Notes: a model not told the origin generated them from the letters alone. A stretch of DNA of 64,000 bases from Selaginella moellendorffii (GCF_000143415.4 NW_003314266.1:2689010-2753009), one strand, 5' to 3'. Positions 31,671 to 44,018 are shown, numbered from the stretch's first letter. Translations and numbers: made by a program.

Positions 31671-33840
31671 TGAAAATCAATGTCAAAGGAATATAGTTAA
31701 TTTTAACAAAAAATGGTTAGTGGATAGTATCTCTAGTGAATGTTGCATACTTGATTGGGGGAGGATAAAAAACACTTACTAGCTCCATAAGAAACAAAAT
31801 ATTACAACAATCATCTAAGTTGGGTGGCACTATAAATCAAAGGCATAATCTAAACAAATACATTATTATAAAAGCTTAAAATTTTATGTGTCAACTGAGT
31901 CATAGCATTTATCTAGCTGCATACTAAATAAGAATTCGATCAAAACCTCTTGTCCTTTGGTAAGTACTTCTGATGTCAACTTTGTGAGTATGAGTCTAGT
32001 ATCTGTGTCTCATCCACTTTGATATATCCCATGTTCTCTTAAAATTTCTGATAAATATTATTTAGTATTAATTTTCTTACTTGTGACTAATATAAAATAT
32101 GGTTAAATTTCTAGAATTTATAAATAACAAACCAATAAAAAGGCTTGATCTCTCTTGGCTCAAATTAAGCTAGATGTTGGAAATTTAGATTTCATGTTAG
32201 AAGCCCTAACAGGCAAGTGTTAAATCCCTTAGTAATCACAGTCTTTCACTCACTTGCCCCTCATTGCAATCCTTTTCTTTTTGCAAGCAAGATGATTTAG
32301 CACAATTATCACTTAGGATATTGTGCACTAATCATAGCTATCTGGGGCTAGCACATGTGAGGTTATTAAAATTTGGAAGACAAAGGATAGGCAATAATTT
32401 TTGAAAAAACATTTAGAGTAATACAAAAAACTTTAATGCATCACCTCCAAAATGAGCAACTATTTGATGGTTTTCTATTTCTTTCTAGATTCTAGTTCAA
32501 GAAAATAGTAAACACAGTCTTGGAAACTTAGAGAAGCATTAAGAAACAAAGTTGAGAACTCTTGGTCTTCCTTGTATTATGAAATTCAATTGTGTGATTC
32601 TCGCAAGTGATGACAATATTATATTTTCAAATTGTGAGAAGTCCTTGGCAAGAAGACCTTTGACCTTTCATCCTTAGTATAGATTTTTAAATGAGGATGG
32701 GTTTATATCCTTCGTATTATATTTTTAAATGAGGGATGGGTTTATAAGGATCTTCATGTCCTTTTCCATATATTATATCCAATTATTTATAGATTTATAA
32801 TTTTAAAACTTTTATAGCTATTCATCATTATATTATAAACTCTTAAAAGGTAAATTCTCTTTTAAAAGTTTAATACATTTTGGAGACTTCCTTCTCAAGG
32901 ACCTAGGGCCTTTAACTCCTGATCTTGTGTGTCTTTTCAATATAGGAAGATGCTTGTATAGAAAAGTCATCACTATAAGTTAATCTCACTAATATCTATA
33001 AGAATCCAAACTTATAATAAACTATTTTATTTATTTATCTGTCTGGTCTTTATCCAAAAAGAAACTTTTTTGCTATACTAGAAAAATCCCTGAACTCCAG
33101 CTGACATATCTAAACATTCTCTTTATACTATAATTAAACTGTGACTTCTTTTATATTGAAATAGATGGAAATCAATGATAATGCTTTTCAACCATCACAA
33201 GAAAAAAGTAAATATTCTTTCCCCTTGTGGTGACTTTGGAGTGGTACTATAATGTTGAGAGCTTTGAAGAGTCACTTTCATGGGAAGGGTTTAAGATGGC
33301 AGAGTTCATCTTAACCTTGGTTGGCGAGCTTCTATTCAACAAACTTTGCTCGTTGTGCCATTTCAATCCTTGCAAGCATTTAATGAGGAGTGGCTGCTTA
33401 CAATTTGAGGTCTCAAAAGATATTTTAAACTAGAGATATACATTTCTGCAGACCAACCATGGAATAAGATCTTTCTATCATGGTTAGGCAAGTGATGCAT
33501 CATGCTCTAAGTGCATATATTAAGTTTCAAAACCTTGAGTGAAGGTTGTCAAGCAAGGGGGATTGCCAGAACTTTTGCTTATCTCTCCCACCCTTAAAAC
33601 CGGTGATAGAAGCAACACTAAGCACAAGGGCTAAACTAAAACCAATTCAACACTCTCCATCACCTTTTGCTCCATGAGATGTAATGCAGCATTTGGACAG
33701 CATCAAGAATGATAAATGCTTTGATTGTAGTGGTTGATTGTTCAAGGGACACCATTTTAGAAGGAGCTCTCTTCAGTGAGGCACTCTTTAAGGAGAGTGC
33801 CTCAACTATTTCTTGGATTGCCTTCTCTGCTAACTAGGCA
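31671..33840. other. AT-rich stretch with minor repeats
   Basis: A short tandem duplication at about 32680-32745 (tttttaaatgagg, atgggtttata twice) is visible. Otherwise I see no gene. The 68-codon plus ORF at 33227 has no recognised similarity and is not called. Confidence 0.4.
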
Positions 33841-34640
33841 CTTTGCATGAGTGACTGGGGATTGTCACTGCAACAAACTCAGCCTAGCATGACACTTCAC
33901 CAAGAGCTAGATCTTCCTTCAAGCTATTACCAGATATGATGGTGCACGAAGATTCTTTCAAGATGGTTTTTGCACACACCAAGGACTTTACCAATTTAAA
34001 GTAATGTTGTTTGGACTAATAAATGCCTTAGATACTCATAAACAAGATTTTCAGACCATATTTTTCCATTTCATTCTTGTCTTCTTCAAGGACATTCTGA
34101 TGTACAGTTAGACAGAGGAACACTTGGAGCACTTGGACATAGCATTATTGTCTACATTCTTGCTAGAGGTCAAATTGGTGAAATGCTTCTTTGGGTTGGC
34201 AGAGGTAGAGTATGTTGGATTTCGACTTTATCCATGCAAATCCTAAGAAATTGGCAGCCATTGTTAATTGGCCCCATCCATAAATGATGAAGCAGTTGCA
34301 GTCCATTCTAGAGCTTTACAACTATCTTAGGAAATTCATTGAGCATTATGCCTCAATCACAGCCCTGCTCATGGACATCCTATGCTCACCTACATTCTAC
34401 TGGGACAACAAAGTGGTTGATTCTTTCTAAGAGTTGAAGGCACACATCAAATCAACACCAATTTTGAAGCTCCTAGGCTTTTTGAGGCCATTTGTGGTCG
34501 AAATAAACACTTCAAATCCAAGAGTAAGGGCCAAAAGCTGAAGCCACTGACTTGTGTATGAATAGAAAATGCTTGGCATCATGCATGCTATAAGGAAATG
34601 GAGGCACTACTTGAAACTAGCTTTGGTAGGTGGTTGTCCT
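33841..34640 (+). pseudogene. Worn Ty3/gypsy reverse transcriptase/RNase H remnant
   Basis: Broken plus-strand reading frames keep the order of gypsy pol: LDLPSSYYQI, then TKDFTQF-like GLYQFKVMLFGLINA, FFHFILVFFKDILMYS, TEEHLEHLD, KCFFGLAEVEYVGF and LRKFIEHYASI-like text. Stops and frame changes interrupt throughout. Together with the integrase piece at 28.2 kb it may derive from one old plus-strand element, or from two. Confidence 0.55.
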
Positions 34641-35507
34641 ATGGCCAATGGCCCCAGAGAAGAGGGAGTTGCACCAAGCACTATAAGCCTAGTGGAACCC
34701 TAAATAAATGAATATAAAAGTCTTTAGGAGTGTTTCTATTTATAAATATTTTATAATTATGCTAATAAAGGGTTAAATAATAATATTTAAAATTACTTAT
34801 ACACTAAAACGAAATATATTTATAAACAATATATTGTGATATTAAATATATTTTAAATATATATTTTACATTATGATATTACATATATATTTTTACAGAA
34901 ATTTTCTTCTTAGATATTTTCTCAAAGTTTTAGAAAAATGCAGAGGCAATTTATAAATTATTATAATTGCCATTGCCTTACCAAATAGCATTGCAAAATA
35001 CTTATTTGATGCTTGTGTTCTATGTATGAACTCATGAACATGAAAATCAAGAATACAACTGAAGAATAACAATAGAACAAGTTCTTTTGACTCTAGATTT
35101 ATTAATTCTTTAGAATAAAATTCAATAATAGCATGGATTAAACCATGATCCATTGAAAATCACTTAGAAGAGTGAAATAGTGTTATTCTTATTTATTAAT
35201 TCAATTGATCAAATGAAAGTTTATAGTTATAAATATGTCTCTAATTTATAAACACAAGATTAATATTATTGCATATCACCCATTAGAATAAGTTAGAATG
35301 AACTATAAAATTTTAGAAATTTTTTATAAATTATAAATATATTTATAAATTATATATAAAATATTAATCTAAATTAATAGATAGCTAAAATATATAAGTA
35401 TATTCTAAATATATTCACTACTATCTAAATAAATGTCTAATTCGTATAATGACAAATAATTGAGCCCCTTACCTTAGAGCTAACTTTAAAAATCTTTGCC
35501 TTTGTGC
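34641..35507. other. AT-rich stretch, nothing recognised
   Basis: Very AT-rich with long runs of ttataaattataaat near 35310-35370. The 86-codon minus-strand ORF at 34893-35153 has no recognisable similarity and is left uncalled. Confidence 0.4.
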
Positions 35508-35996
35508 AGAAGGAATTGATTTCAGTTATTTGATGACTCTTGCTATTGGCTGTTTCCAGCTAATACTATAACAGAAGAACATGGTCATCAAAAAGAATAC
35601 ACTTTGTTGTTTGTTGAAGTAGTGGGAGTATTTAGTACTATAGACTTGGTGGCTACATTAAGTTCATTTTACACTTGTGAAAACAAGCCTAATGTGGTAG
35701 AAGTACATGTGAACTTCATGTCCACTTTCTTTTGTATTTGTAACAAGGCAAGTCTTTTCATTTTTTTGTGGTAAATCACTTAATGCCGATCTAATTTCTA
35801 GATAGAGTGTTCTAGCAACTGCAAAATTGCACATAAAAGCACCTGTAAATAGGGTAACTATTTACAACATTATGGATATGCATTGATAGTTGCACTTGTA
35901 GTTATGTCTTACATCTTATGTATATCGTGCTCCTTTATTGTACTTGCTTAAAACAATTTCTTACTCATATGTTTATAAAGATAGCTGTAAGTAACT
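35508..35996 (+). pseudogene. Hypermutated partial copy of the importin-like gene (part A)
   Basis: Aligns by eye with about 25868-26350 of the importin-like gene, including exon parts and the introns between them (gcaagtctt ... gtaaatcac is recognisable), so it is a genomic, not a processed, copy. Examples: acggaagaacacggtcatcag becomes acagaagaacatggtcatca; gttgaagtagcggg becomes gttgaagtagtggg. Almost every CpG of the source is TpG or CpA here, and many other G:C pairs are A:T. It cannot encode protein. Confidence 0.85.
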
Positions 35997-36122
35997 AAAA
36001 AGAACAATTTAAGAAATGATTCATGGGGTTCAAATATAAAAGGAAAGAGCCCATGAGTAAAAGTGCACCCTTTTTTTTAGTTAAAGGTTTTGGAATTAAG
36101 TGTTTTTAAGTTTGAATAACAT

Positions 36123-37042
36123 TGTAGCGCACCTGAATTTGGAGCCGAACTCCAAGCCCGTTGCGCTATGAAACGAGGGTCCGGTACAATCCCACGAGCA
36201 CCAGCTCCCCGTATCCAGCACCTGCACGCAAAAATGGTGTCAGACGGAGTCTGGCACAATTTTGGCATACCGGTGGCCTAACGCGAGAAGGAGGGTACTC
36301 CACCGACTAGAGCAGCGTGGAGCTTGGGCTTAGACCCAAGCCGGACGCAGAACAAGGAGCGACACAGCCCAGTGGGAGCCAAACTAATGTCTCAGGTGGT
36401 CGGACATGCATTCCAACCACTATCCCTACTATACATTTGGAACCCCCCATAGCCCCCCCCCCTTGAGGGACACATGCTTTGGGCTTTCACCCCAAGCCTC
36501 CCTTAGTACCAGGAGTTAGTCTCTGGGACAGGTCCGAAACTTACTAAATAGGGAATGTCTTTAAATTGCGAATTTGGACACAGGACGAACACCATGGTAT
36601 TCAGGCCGATCTCTACATTCCGTAGATATGTCAAATGAGCTAATCTAGACACTTTCCATAAATAGCATTTAGGACCGAAATGAGACCAACACAAAGGGCG
36701 TGATAGCGAGGGTGTTTGGCAGACACGGTAAGCTATCATCCGGCGATATTGAGGGACTAGTCTCAATACACGAGGGTTCTTGCCAAGCCAGTGCAAGACA
36801 GAGCAAAAGAGAACTAACAAGCCGGGCCAAGTATGCTTGGCTAAATAGACACTTAGGAATTCCTTCCTTATGCTCATCCGGCCAAGTACAGATGCTAAGT
36901 CCAGTTTACTAACACTTGGACAAGAGGGGCCAATAAAGGGAACCAGCAGTACCGACCTCCTACCGTCATGGCAGTAAGGAAAGAGTGCCCGTAAAGACTG
37001 GTCAACAAGTATCTTTCGATACCCGAAGTCACATTCGCGACA
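36123..37042 (-). repeat. 3' LTR of the gypsy element
   Basis: Matches 42558-43467 along its full length with scattered substitutions, mostly transitions, and a 9-bp indel near 36515 (ttagtctct, absent from the other copy). Confidence 0.93.
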
Positions 37043-37716
37043 CTCTCCCCCCCTTGGGGAAGATCGACATCCTTGTCGATGTATACCCGAGTCTAGCAAA
37101 CCGTCAAGGAAACAACTCCGAAAGTTAACGGAAAGCACACTATGTGGGAAACACATCGACTTAAATGAGTTATGGAACAACCTCTCCTCTACGTCCAAAA
37201 ACGTTAACACTCAGACACCCTCCGGCCGTCATCGACAAGGAAATGACTAACAGAGTGAGCCACCCTTGCTGCTCCGAATACCACTCGGCTTACAAAGGAA
37301 TGATACATCCCTGCCCGCAGGGACATAGGGAGAAGGCCAGAGGCCCAACTGCCCCTGAGCAAGAAATCAACCCTGTCGAGAAGATTTAGACAACTATTAT
37401 AAACTGGCAAATTAAGTTGTTTACACGACCACGCCCCTTTGCAAAAGTGAGTCATCGAGAGAGAGGCGGGGACTTGTGATCAATCGATAATAGGTATCCC
37501 CATGGTTATGGATCGGACCCATGCACCGAAGTGCCAAAGTCAGTCTGCCAAAACTGACCCAAGTACGAACGAACGATAGAAACGACATTTTGATTGATAG
37601 AAATATGTTATTTTATTAATTTGTAAGATTTATTACAAGATTTACAAAAGCTAATCTTTATTACGATTCTCATACTCCGTGACAAGCTCACGAGCATGTG
37701 TAAAATTACTAAGAGG
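37043..37716 (-). other. Internal 3' untranslated part of the gypsy element
   Basis: Lies between the end of the pol frame and the 3' LTR. It includes the purine tract on the minus strand next to the LTR. No further ORF is assigned. Confidence 0.6.
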
Positions 37717-40700
37717 CTACCAAGTTGATTCACAAGATGGGTAACCTTTCCACTTAACTAGATACTCTCGACATTTGGCACGCTTAAGCCAGCGTGTACC
37801 CAAAATAGCTTCTACTTCATATTCAGGTTCACCATCCACAACTTCTGGTGGTGGACGAATCTCCGCTTGATGTGCATCATCCATAGTGTATGGAGCTAAG
37901 AGATTGGCATGAAATACATTATGAATACTGGACATCTCCACAGGAAGATCCAACTGATAGGATACATCACCAATGCGTTTTAGCACCCGATAGGGTCTAA
38001 CATATCTCGGTAACAACTTCCGAGATAAAGATCCCTTAATGTTCAAGTTCCGGGAAGACAGCCACACCTGATCTCCCACTTGATAGGATACATCCCGACG
38101 ATGCTGATCCTTACCACGTCAATACCTATCCTGAGCCTTGCCCATCACCTCAGTAGCTCTAGACCAACCTTGGCGTAGCTGCTCCGCATAAGTCTCAACG
38201 GTTGGGACCAACACTTCGATCATTGGTTTCAGTACAACAATTTGTTGAGGAACCCCACGAGCATTCCCTTGCAGCATCTCCTATGGAGAACAACCTATAG
38301 CGCTGTGAAATGTGTTGTTATAACAAATTTCTGCTGTATCCAAATGCTCAACCCAGTCGCGTTGGTCTGCCGCGACATAGTACCGTAGATAATCCTCAAC
38401 TTGAGCATTCACGCGTTCAGTCTGCCCATCAGTCTGAGGATGATAAGCCATACTAAACTTCAACTTGGTACCGAACAGCTGGAACAGTGTGCCCCAAAAC
38501 TTCCCCGTAAACCTCGAATCTCTATCCGAGATCATCTCTTCAGGAAGGCCACGAACTCGCACTACTTCATGGAAAAAGAGCTTTGCTGCTTGTTTCGCAT
38601 TCACTGTTCCTACAGTTGGAATGAAGTGTGCAATCTTCGACAACCGATCCACAACCACCATCAAAGTATCATAACCCTTAGACTTCGGCAAGCAAGTGAC
38701 GAAATCAAGTGTCACACTCTGAAATGGCTATGCCGGTGCTGGAATGCACTGCAACTTTCCAGCCTGCTTCTCAGTTCTGTGCTTACATTGCTGGCATATA
38801 GGGCAGGAACGGACATAATCCGCTACATCACCTTCCATACCAGACCAGAAAAATCCCTTTTTCAATGAAGCCAGAGTCTTTCGCTGTCCACCATGTCCCG
38901 CTGCCGGAACATCATGATGTTCCCGCAGAAATAACTGCTGAAGATCCTTAGAGGGAAGATACAATCTTTCTTGCTTATAGAATATAAGCCCATCCCGAAC
39001 TGAGAAGTGAAGTTTCACATTAGTGCCACTAGCAACTTTTGCTGCTTCGCTACCAGGGCTCTGCTTCAACAACCCCACACGGCATAAGATTGCCTTCGCC
39101 AATGGATCACTTCCATACGAAGCCCGAACGTCCTCCAACCAGTCTGAACTGATTGCCAATATTGCCCGGAATTGAGCTTGACGACTTAACGCATCCGGAA
39201 CAATATTGTCTTTACCAGGTTTATATATGATTTCAATATCATATCTAGCAAGCTTCTCTTGCCAACGAGCCTGCTTCAGCGTAAGCTTAGGCTGCGTAGC
39301 AAAGTAGCTTAGTGTGTTACTATCCGTATAAACCTTGGTATGTCCACCCAAGTAGTGTCTCTAGTGTTCCAGGGCCGACACTATAGCAAACATTTCTTTC
39401 TCATGCGTTGGCCATCTTCGTTGGGTTTCATCCAATTTCTTGGAATAGAATGCAACGGGACAACCATGTCGCCTTAGCGTAACACCAACCGCTTTGTCAC
39501 AATCTTGCTGCAACACGGCACCAATAGCATATCCAGACGCATCACAATGCACTTTGAAGGGTTTATCATGATCTGGGATCCTGAGAACAGGAACCGTAGT
39601 CAAGATCTCCTTCAACCGTACAAAAGCACGCTGACAAGCTGGTGTCCAATGAAACGGAATACTACTCTTCATCAACTCAGTCAACGGAAGAGCAATTCTT
39701 GCAAAATTGCGGACAAACTTGCGATAGTATCCCGCCAAACCAAGAAAGGAACGAACATCTGATACAGTGGTCGGGATTTCCCAGGACTTCACCGCTTCCA
39801 CTTTCTTTGGATCGACTTCAATCACGCCACCACCAACTATATGTCCGAAAAAGTTTACACGCAATTGACCAAAAGCGCATTTACTTTCCTTAGCATACAG
39901 TTTGTGTTCGCACAACTTCTGAAACACTAGCTCCAAGTGTTTCAAATGATCCTCCAACGTTTCACTAAAGACTAAAACATCGTCGATATATAGGACGAAA
40001 AATGCATCCAAATAATCTCTGAATATTCTATCCATCATAGTGCTGAACGTTGCCAGAGCATTGCATAACCTGAATGGCATGACAAGGAACTCATAAGATC
40101 CGTACCGAGTCTTAAAGGCTGTCTTCTCCACATCTTGATCAGCCACCCGTATCTAATGATACCCGGACCGCAAATCAAGTCGCATAAAATACTTAGCCTT
40201 TAAGAGTTGGTCAAACAAGTCATCAATGCGAGGCAAAGGATAACTGATTTTAACCATGATCTTGTTGAGTGCCCGATAGTCAATACACATCCTCATGGTT
40301 CCATCCTTTTTCATAACAAAAAGGATTGGTGCTCCATAAGGTGACTTGCTGAGTCAGATATGACCTTTGTCAAGAAGCTCCGTGAGTTGCTTCTTGAGTT
40401 CAGCCATCTCCTTGATGTTCAACCGATATGGAGCTTTCGTAGGTGGTTTAGAACCCGGAATAACCTCAATCCGATGATCAACCTCACGGCTAGGTGGTAG
40501 CCCTGGTGGCAAATCCTTCGGGAAGATATCCTGATTCTGCGCCAACAACTCCAATATCTTCTTTTGTACAGGATCAACCCCGTCGCCAATTCGAACAGAG
40601 TCACCCACACTCTCAGCTTCCATCACTTGAACCCAAAAGGTCCGACATCCCCTCTTAGCTGCTTTTTGAGCGGCCCTCGCAGTTAGGAACTTTCCATCCC

Positions 40701-41043
40701 AATCCTTTGAGAAACGCTTTTGCAACTGGAAGGACACATCGGGTCGTCCCTCGGACTTCAATGTGATATGACTTTGTCCAGCACCATAAATCCCTTTTAT
40801 ATACTTGTTGAAGAAATCCATACCAAACACCATCTGAAAATCTGGTATCTTCAACACTACCAAGTCCACTCTTTCTTTCCACTTGGATATCTTTATTGGA
40901 ACATCACTCATAAACTTTCTGGCTACTTGCCCACCTTCCGCAAACCGGAAGTGCATAGGCGACATTTGCTCAGCATTCAATCCTAACAACTTAATCAAGT
41001 CTTCGGATATCACGCTGTGCGTAGCTCCCGTGTCAATCATCAC
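37717..41043 (-). pseudogene. Gypsy pol region: protease, RT, RNase H, integrase, chromodomain, with stop codons
   Basis: Order on the minus strand: protease active site DTGATHSVIS (about 41036), RT from about 40440 with the catalytic YIDDVLVFS (about 39990), RNase H including YTDSNTLSYF (about 39325), integrase zinc finger and core (HHDVPAAGHGG, CPICQQCKH, DFVTCLPKSKGYD, SMAYHPQTDGQTERVN) and a chromodomain (YEVEAILGTRW, EYLVKWKGYPSCES). Single stops interrupt the frame at about 41045, 40353, 40153, 39359, 38727, 38280, 38120 and 37716. All open pieces share the same frame with the gag ORF, so no frameshift has occurred. Each stop is one transition from a sense codon (Arg, Gln or Trp). Confidence 0.9.
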
Positions 41044-41049
41044 TCGGAT

Positions 41050-42384
41050 TCAGTGTCCACGGACAAAGCCTATTAGATACATCAACGGATCAGTGTTTGC
41101 ATTGACTGCAAGAAAAGCTTGAGGAAAGCAACGAAAGTTACTCATCTCTTCTTCCTCATAGTCTGCATTGACCATCTCGTCAACCCCTTCAGCTTCACCA
41201 CCACCGTCTTCCCTCATGACATTAACCCGAGACCTTGTCTTATGCTTGTTGGGACATTCCGAGGACCTATGTCCCGACTCTCCACAATGGAAGCAATGAC
41301 CCACACTACCTGTTCTGCTAGGAGCAGGTTTTGCAGGTTGCTGCTGCTTGTACCCACCAGGAGAAGGAATAGAGGGCCTAGGACTAGAAGAAGCTGCTGG
41401 TGGTCTCCAACCACCACCATCTTTGTTAACCGTTGTTTGTGAGCCTCCAGGGCGGAACTTACTTTCCACCCTCTGTTTCCGATCACCTTGTTTATTCCCA
41501 GAATTTTTATTCTTATCCGAGTTACCAGCATACGGTTGCTGATATTGTTCCATAAGCGAGTGACTAAAGGCAACTTGCTGCGCCACCTCCTTACACTCCA
41601 GGTACGTCTTTGGCTTAAACTTCAGAATCTCATTACGAGAAAGTGAACTCAAACCCTCCAGGAAATAACTCCGAGCATCTTCGTCACTCATATTTGCAAT
41701 CATAATGCGCTTCTGAGCAAACGCATTAACGTAATGCATGAGATCCCCTCGCTGCTTTAACCGCCGCAGCTCCGCGCGAAGTCTCAGACCAAGATCATCC
41801 AGCAAGTATTCCTTACGGATACGAGACCGCATCTTGGTCCAACTTCTAGTCTGCCCTTTTTCAGCACACACCTGGCACCACCAAGTTTTGGCATGATCGG
41901 TGAGAAAGGATTGCACACACGCAACTTTCGTACGATCATCTACGTCTGCCGCTATGAAATAGTTTTCCATATCGTAGATCCAGTCTTCCAAAACCTGATA
42001 GTCCCGCATGCCTTTGAAGTTGGGTGGTTTCGGGGGCTTGAACTTTGAAACTCGTGCAACCGGGGGTGGCTGTAGAACTTCATCGTCCTCAAAACTTGAA
42101 GAAGAGTACGGTTGCTTAGGCTTAGCTGGTTTAGCTGCCTCAGCCTCTTTCTTCCTCTTCTTGTTCTCCTTCTTCAATTTGCGAATCTCCTTTCGCAAAT
42201 TCTCGATCTTGACTTCCTGAGCCGTTCGCTGCAGCACCGCAGCATCCGGCTCTTCCTCTTTTGACTTAGCCTCTGCCTCTTCCGCAGCATCTCTAGCAGG
42301 AGTTTCCTCCTCTCGATTCGCCCATCTAGAGGTTTCAGCGTCATCAGCACGGTTCCGTTTCACCATCCCGCTAGCTGCATGCAT
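41050..42384 (-). CDS. gag: Gypsy gag
   Basis: Uninterrupted frame on the minus strand. The first good ATG is 42384 (MHAASGMVKRNRADD); the frame is open further upstream into the LTR boundary. It contains a long Lys/Glu coiled-coil, the capsid core (LEDWIYDMENYFIAADV, LTDHAKTWW, RSRIRKEYL, YVNAFAQ) and a zinc knuckle HCFHCGESGHRSSECP (CX2CX4HX4C). It packages element RNA in virus-like particles. It ends in TGA 7 bp before the protease frame and in the same frame, so gag and pol were probably one polyprotein. Confidence 0.9.
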   Translation of the reverse strand: MHAASGMVKRNRADDAETSRWANREEETPARDAAEEAEAKSKEEEPDAAVLQRTAQEVKIENLRKEIRKLKKENKKRKKEAEAAKPAKPKQPYSSSSFEDDEVLQPPPVARVSKFKPPKPPNFKGMRDYQVLEDWIYDMENYFIAADVDDRTKVACVQSFLTDHAKTWWCQVCAEKGQTRSWTKMRSRIRKEYLLDDLGLRLRAELRRLKQRGDLMHYVNAFAQKRIMIANMSDEDARSYFLEGLSSLSRNEILKFKPKTYLECKEVAQQVAFSHSLMEQYQQPYAGNSDKNKNSGNKQGDRKQRVESKFRPGGSQTTVNKDGGGWRPPAASSSPRPSIPSPGGYKQQQPAKPAPSRTGSVGHCFHCGESGHRSSECPNKHKTRSRVNVMREDGGGEAEGVDEMVNADYEEEEMSNFRCFPQAFLAVNANTDPLMYLIGFVRGH

Positions 42385-42557
42385 GCCTCTATCAGTAACT
42401 GAACATGCATACAATGTTCTTACCAAATGGTGCAATCCAACTAATCCTACACAGGTCGCTTCGGATCTACTAGAAAAGTCTCTGCGTATGCAAGTTGAGT
42501 TAGAAAATCTGACAAAAGTTGGATAGGAATCGCTGAGACAATTCCTTTGATACCAAA

Positions 42558-43467
42558 TGTAGCGCACCTGAATTTGGAGCCGAACTCCAAGCCCGTTGCG
42601 CTACGAAACGAGGGTCTGGTACAATCCCACGAGCACCAGCTCCCCGTATCCAGCACCTGCACGCAAAAATGGTGTCAGAAGGAGTCTAGCACAATTTTGG
42701 CATACCGGTGGCCTAACGCGAGAAGGAGGGTACTCCACCAACTAGAGCAGCGTGGAGCTTGGGCTTAGACCCAAGCCGGACGCAGAACAAGGAGCGACAC
42801 AGCCCAGCGGGAGCCAAACTAATGTCTTAGGTGGTCGGACATGCATTCCAACCACTATCCCTACTATACATTTGGAACCCCCCACAGCCCCCCCCCCTTG
42901 AGGGACACACGCTTTGGGCTTTCACCCCAAGCCTCCCTTAGTACCAGGAGTGGACAGGTCCAAAACTTACTAAATAGGGAATGTCCTTAGATTGCGAATT
43001 TGGACACGGGACGAACACCATGGTGTTCAGGCCAATCTCTACATTCCGTAGATATACCAAATGAGCTAATCTAGACACTTTCCATAAATAGCATTTAGGA
43101 CCGAAATGAGACCAACACAAAGGGCGTGATAGCGAGGGTTTTTGGCAGACACGGTAAGCTATCATCCGGTGATATTGAGGGACTAGTCTCAATACGCGAG
43201 GGTTCTTGCCAAGCCAGTGCAAGACAAAGCAAAGAGAACTAACAAGCCGGGCCAAGTATGCTTGGCTAAATAGACACTTAGGAATTCCTTCCTTATGCTC
43301 ATCCGGCCAAGTACAGATGCTAAGTCCAGTTTATTAACACTTGGACAAGAGGGGCCAATAAAGGGAACCAGCAGTACCGACCTCCTGCCGTCATGGCAGT
43401 AAGGAAAGAGTGCCCGTAAGGACTGGTCGACAAGTATCTTTCGATACCCGAAGTCACATTCGCGACA
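42558..43467 (-). repeat. 5' LTR of the gypsy element
   Basis: Right-hand copy of the LTR. It is followed on its internal (left) side by the primer-binding site TGGTATCAAAGG on the minus strand. Confidence 0.93.
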
Positions 43468-43499
43468 AACACTAAGCTAGGTAACTTCCCAAGAAGTCC

Positions 43500-43552
43500 A
43501 AATTTAAGAGCTTACAATGGCATTGTTATCATTCTAGAGGAGCATAAATTGT
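43500..43552 (+). pseudogene. Importin-like copy, part B left of the TRIM insertion
   Basis: The stretch cattgttatcattctagaggagcataaattg lines up with gcgctgtcatcactcacgga...cgtagactg of the importin-like gene near 26345-26379, with the differences mostly C to T and G to A. It joins part B to the right of the TRIM element. Confidence 0.6.
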
Positions 43553-44018
43553 TGTAGCGCATGTGATTATGGGATGAGATTTGGATATACTATCACTGTG
43601 AATCCTTGGAACCTTGGGGGATAAATGGGGATAAAATAGCCACTAAAGGCTCTCTCATCAAGCAATTGCCCCTTTTTCAGTTAGCTTAAGGGGAAAGAAA
43701 TAGGGTGCGCAACATTTGGTATCAGAGTAAATGGCACAGGTTCGATTCCCATTGATTAGTGGCTACTTAAAAAATATAATATAATATACCCCAATATGGG
43801 GTTTTCTCTCATCAATATAATATACCCTTGAGTAAAGTATATTTTTACCCCTAAATTTGAAATCATATGTATTAGGCATCATTGTCATCATAGGATGAGA
43901 TTTGGATATACTGTCACCATGGATCCTTAGAACCATGGGGAATAAATAGGATTCTCTCTCATCAAGCAATTGCCCTTTTCGCAGTTGGTTTAAGGGGAGA
44001 GAGATAGAATGCGCTACA
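43553..44018 (+). mobile_element. Small LTR element (TRIM type), 466 bp
   Basis: Two direct repeats, 43553-43714 (TGTAGCGCATG...GCGCAACA) and about 43869-44018 (TGTATTAGG...GCGCTACA), flank an interior of about 155 bp. The canonical primer site TGGTATCAGAG sits two bases after the left repeat (43717-43727). Flanks attgt/attgc are a 5-bp target duplication with one change. There is no coding sequence, as expected of terminal-repeat retrotransposons in miniature. It sits inside the importin-like copy, which reads through on both sides. Confidence 0.75.

Larger units (their letters stand above)
36123..43467 (-). mobile_element. Ty3/gypsy LTR retrotransposon, chromodomain type
   Basis: LTRs of about 920 bp (36123-37042) and 910 bp (42558-43467) share the ends TGTAGCGCACC and CATTCGCGACA. 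Flanking pentamers are AACAT (left) and AACAC (right), a target duplication with one transition. In minus orientation the 5' LTR is the right one. A primer site TGGTATCAAAGG, resembling the initiator-tRNA-Met type, adjoins it, and a purine tract (aagggggggagag) adjoins the 3' LTR. The gene order gag, protease, RT/RNase H, integrase, chromodomain fits chromoviruses. The interior is still largely intact, so insertion was more recent than the decay of the importin copy around it. Confidence 0.95.

Noticed and set aside
33227-33433. 68-codon plus-strand ORF
   Set aside because: No recognisable motif; lies near worn transposon sequence.
34893-35153. 86-codon minus-strand ORF in AT-rich DNA
   Set aside because: No similarity, signal or repeat context recognised; stretches this long occur by chance at such composition.
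36361-37210. Minus-strand ORF of about 235 codons in the LTR
   Set aside because: It lies almost wholly inside the LTR (a partial copy occurs in the other LTR) and has no known domain; taken as an LTR by-product.
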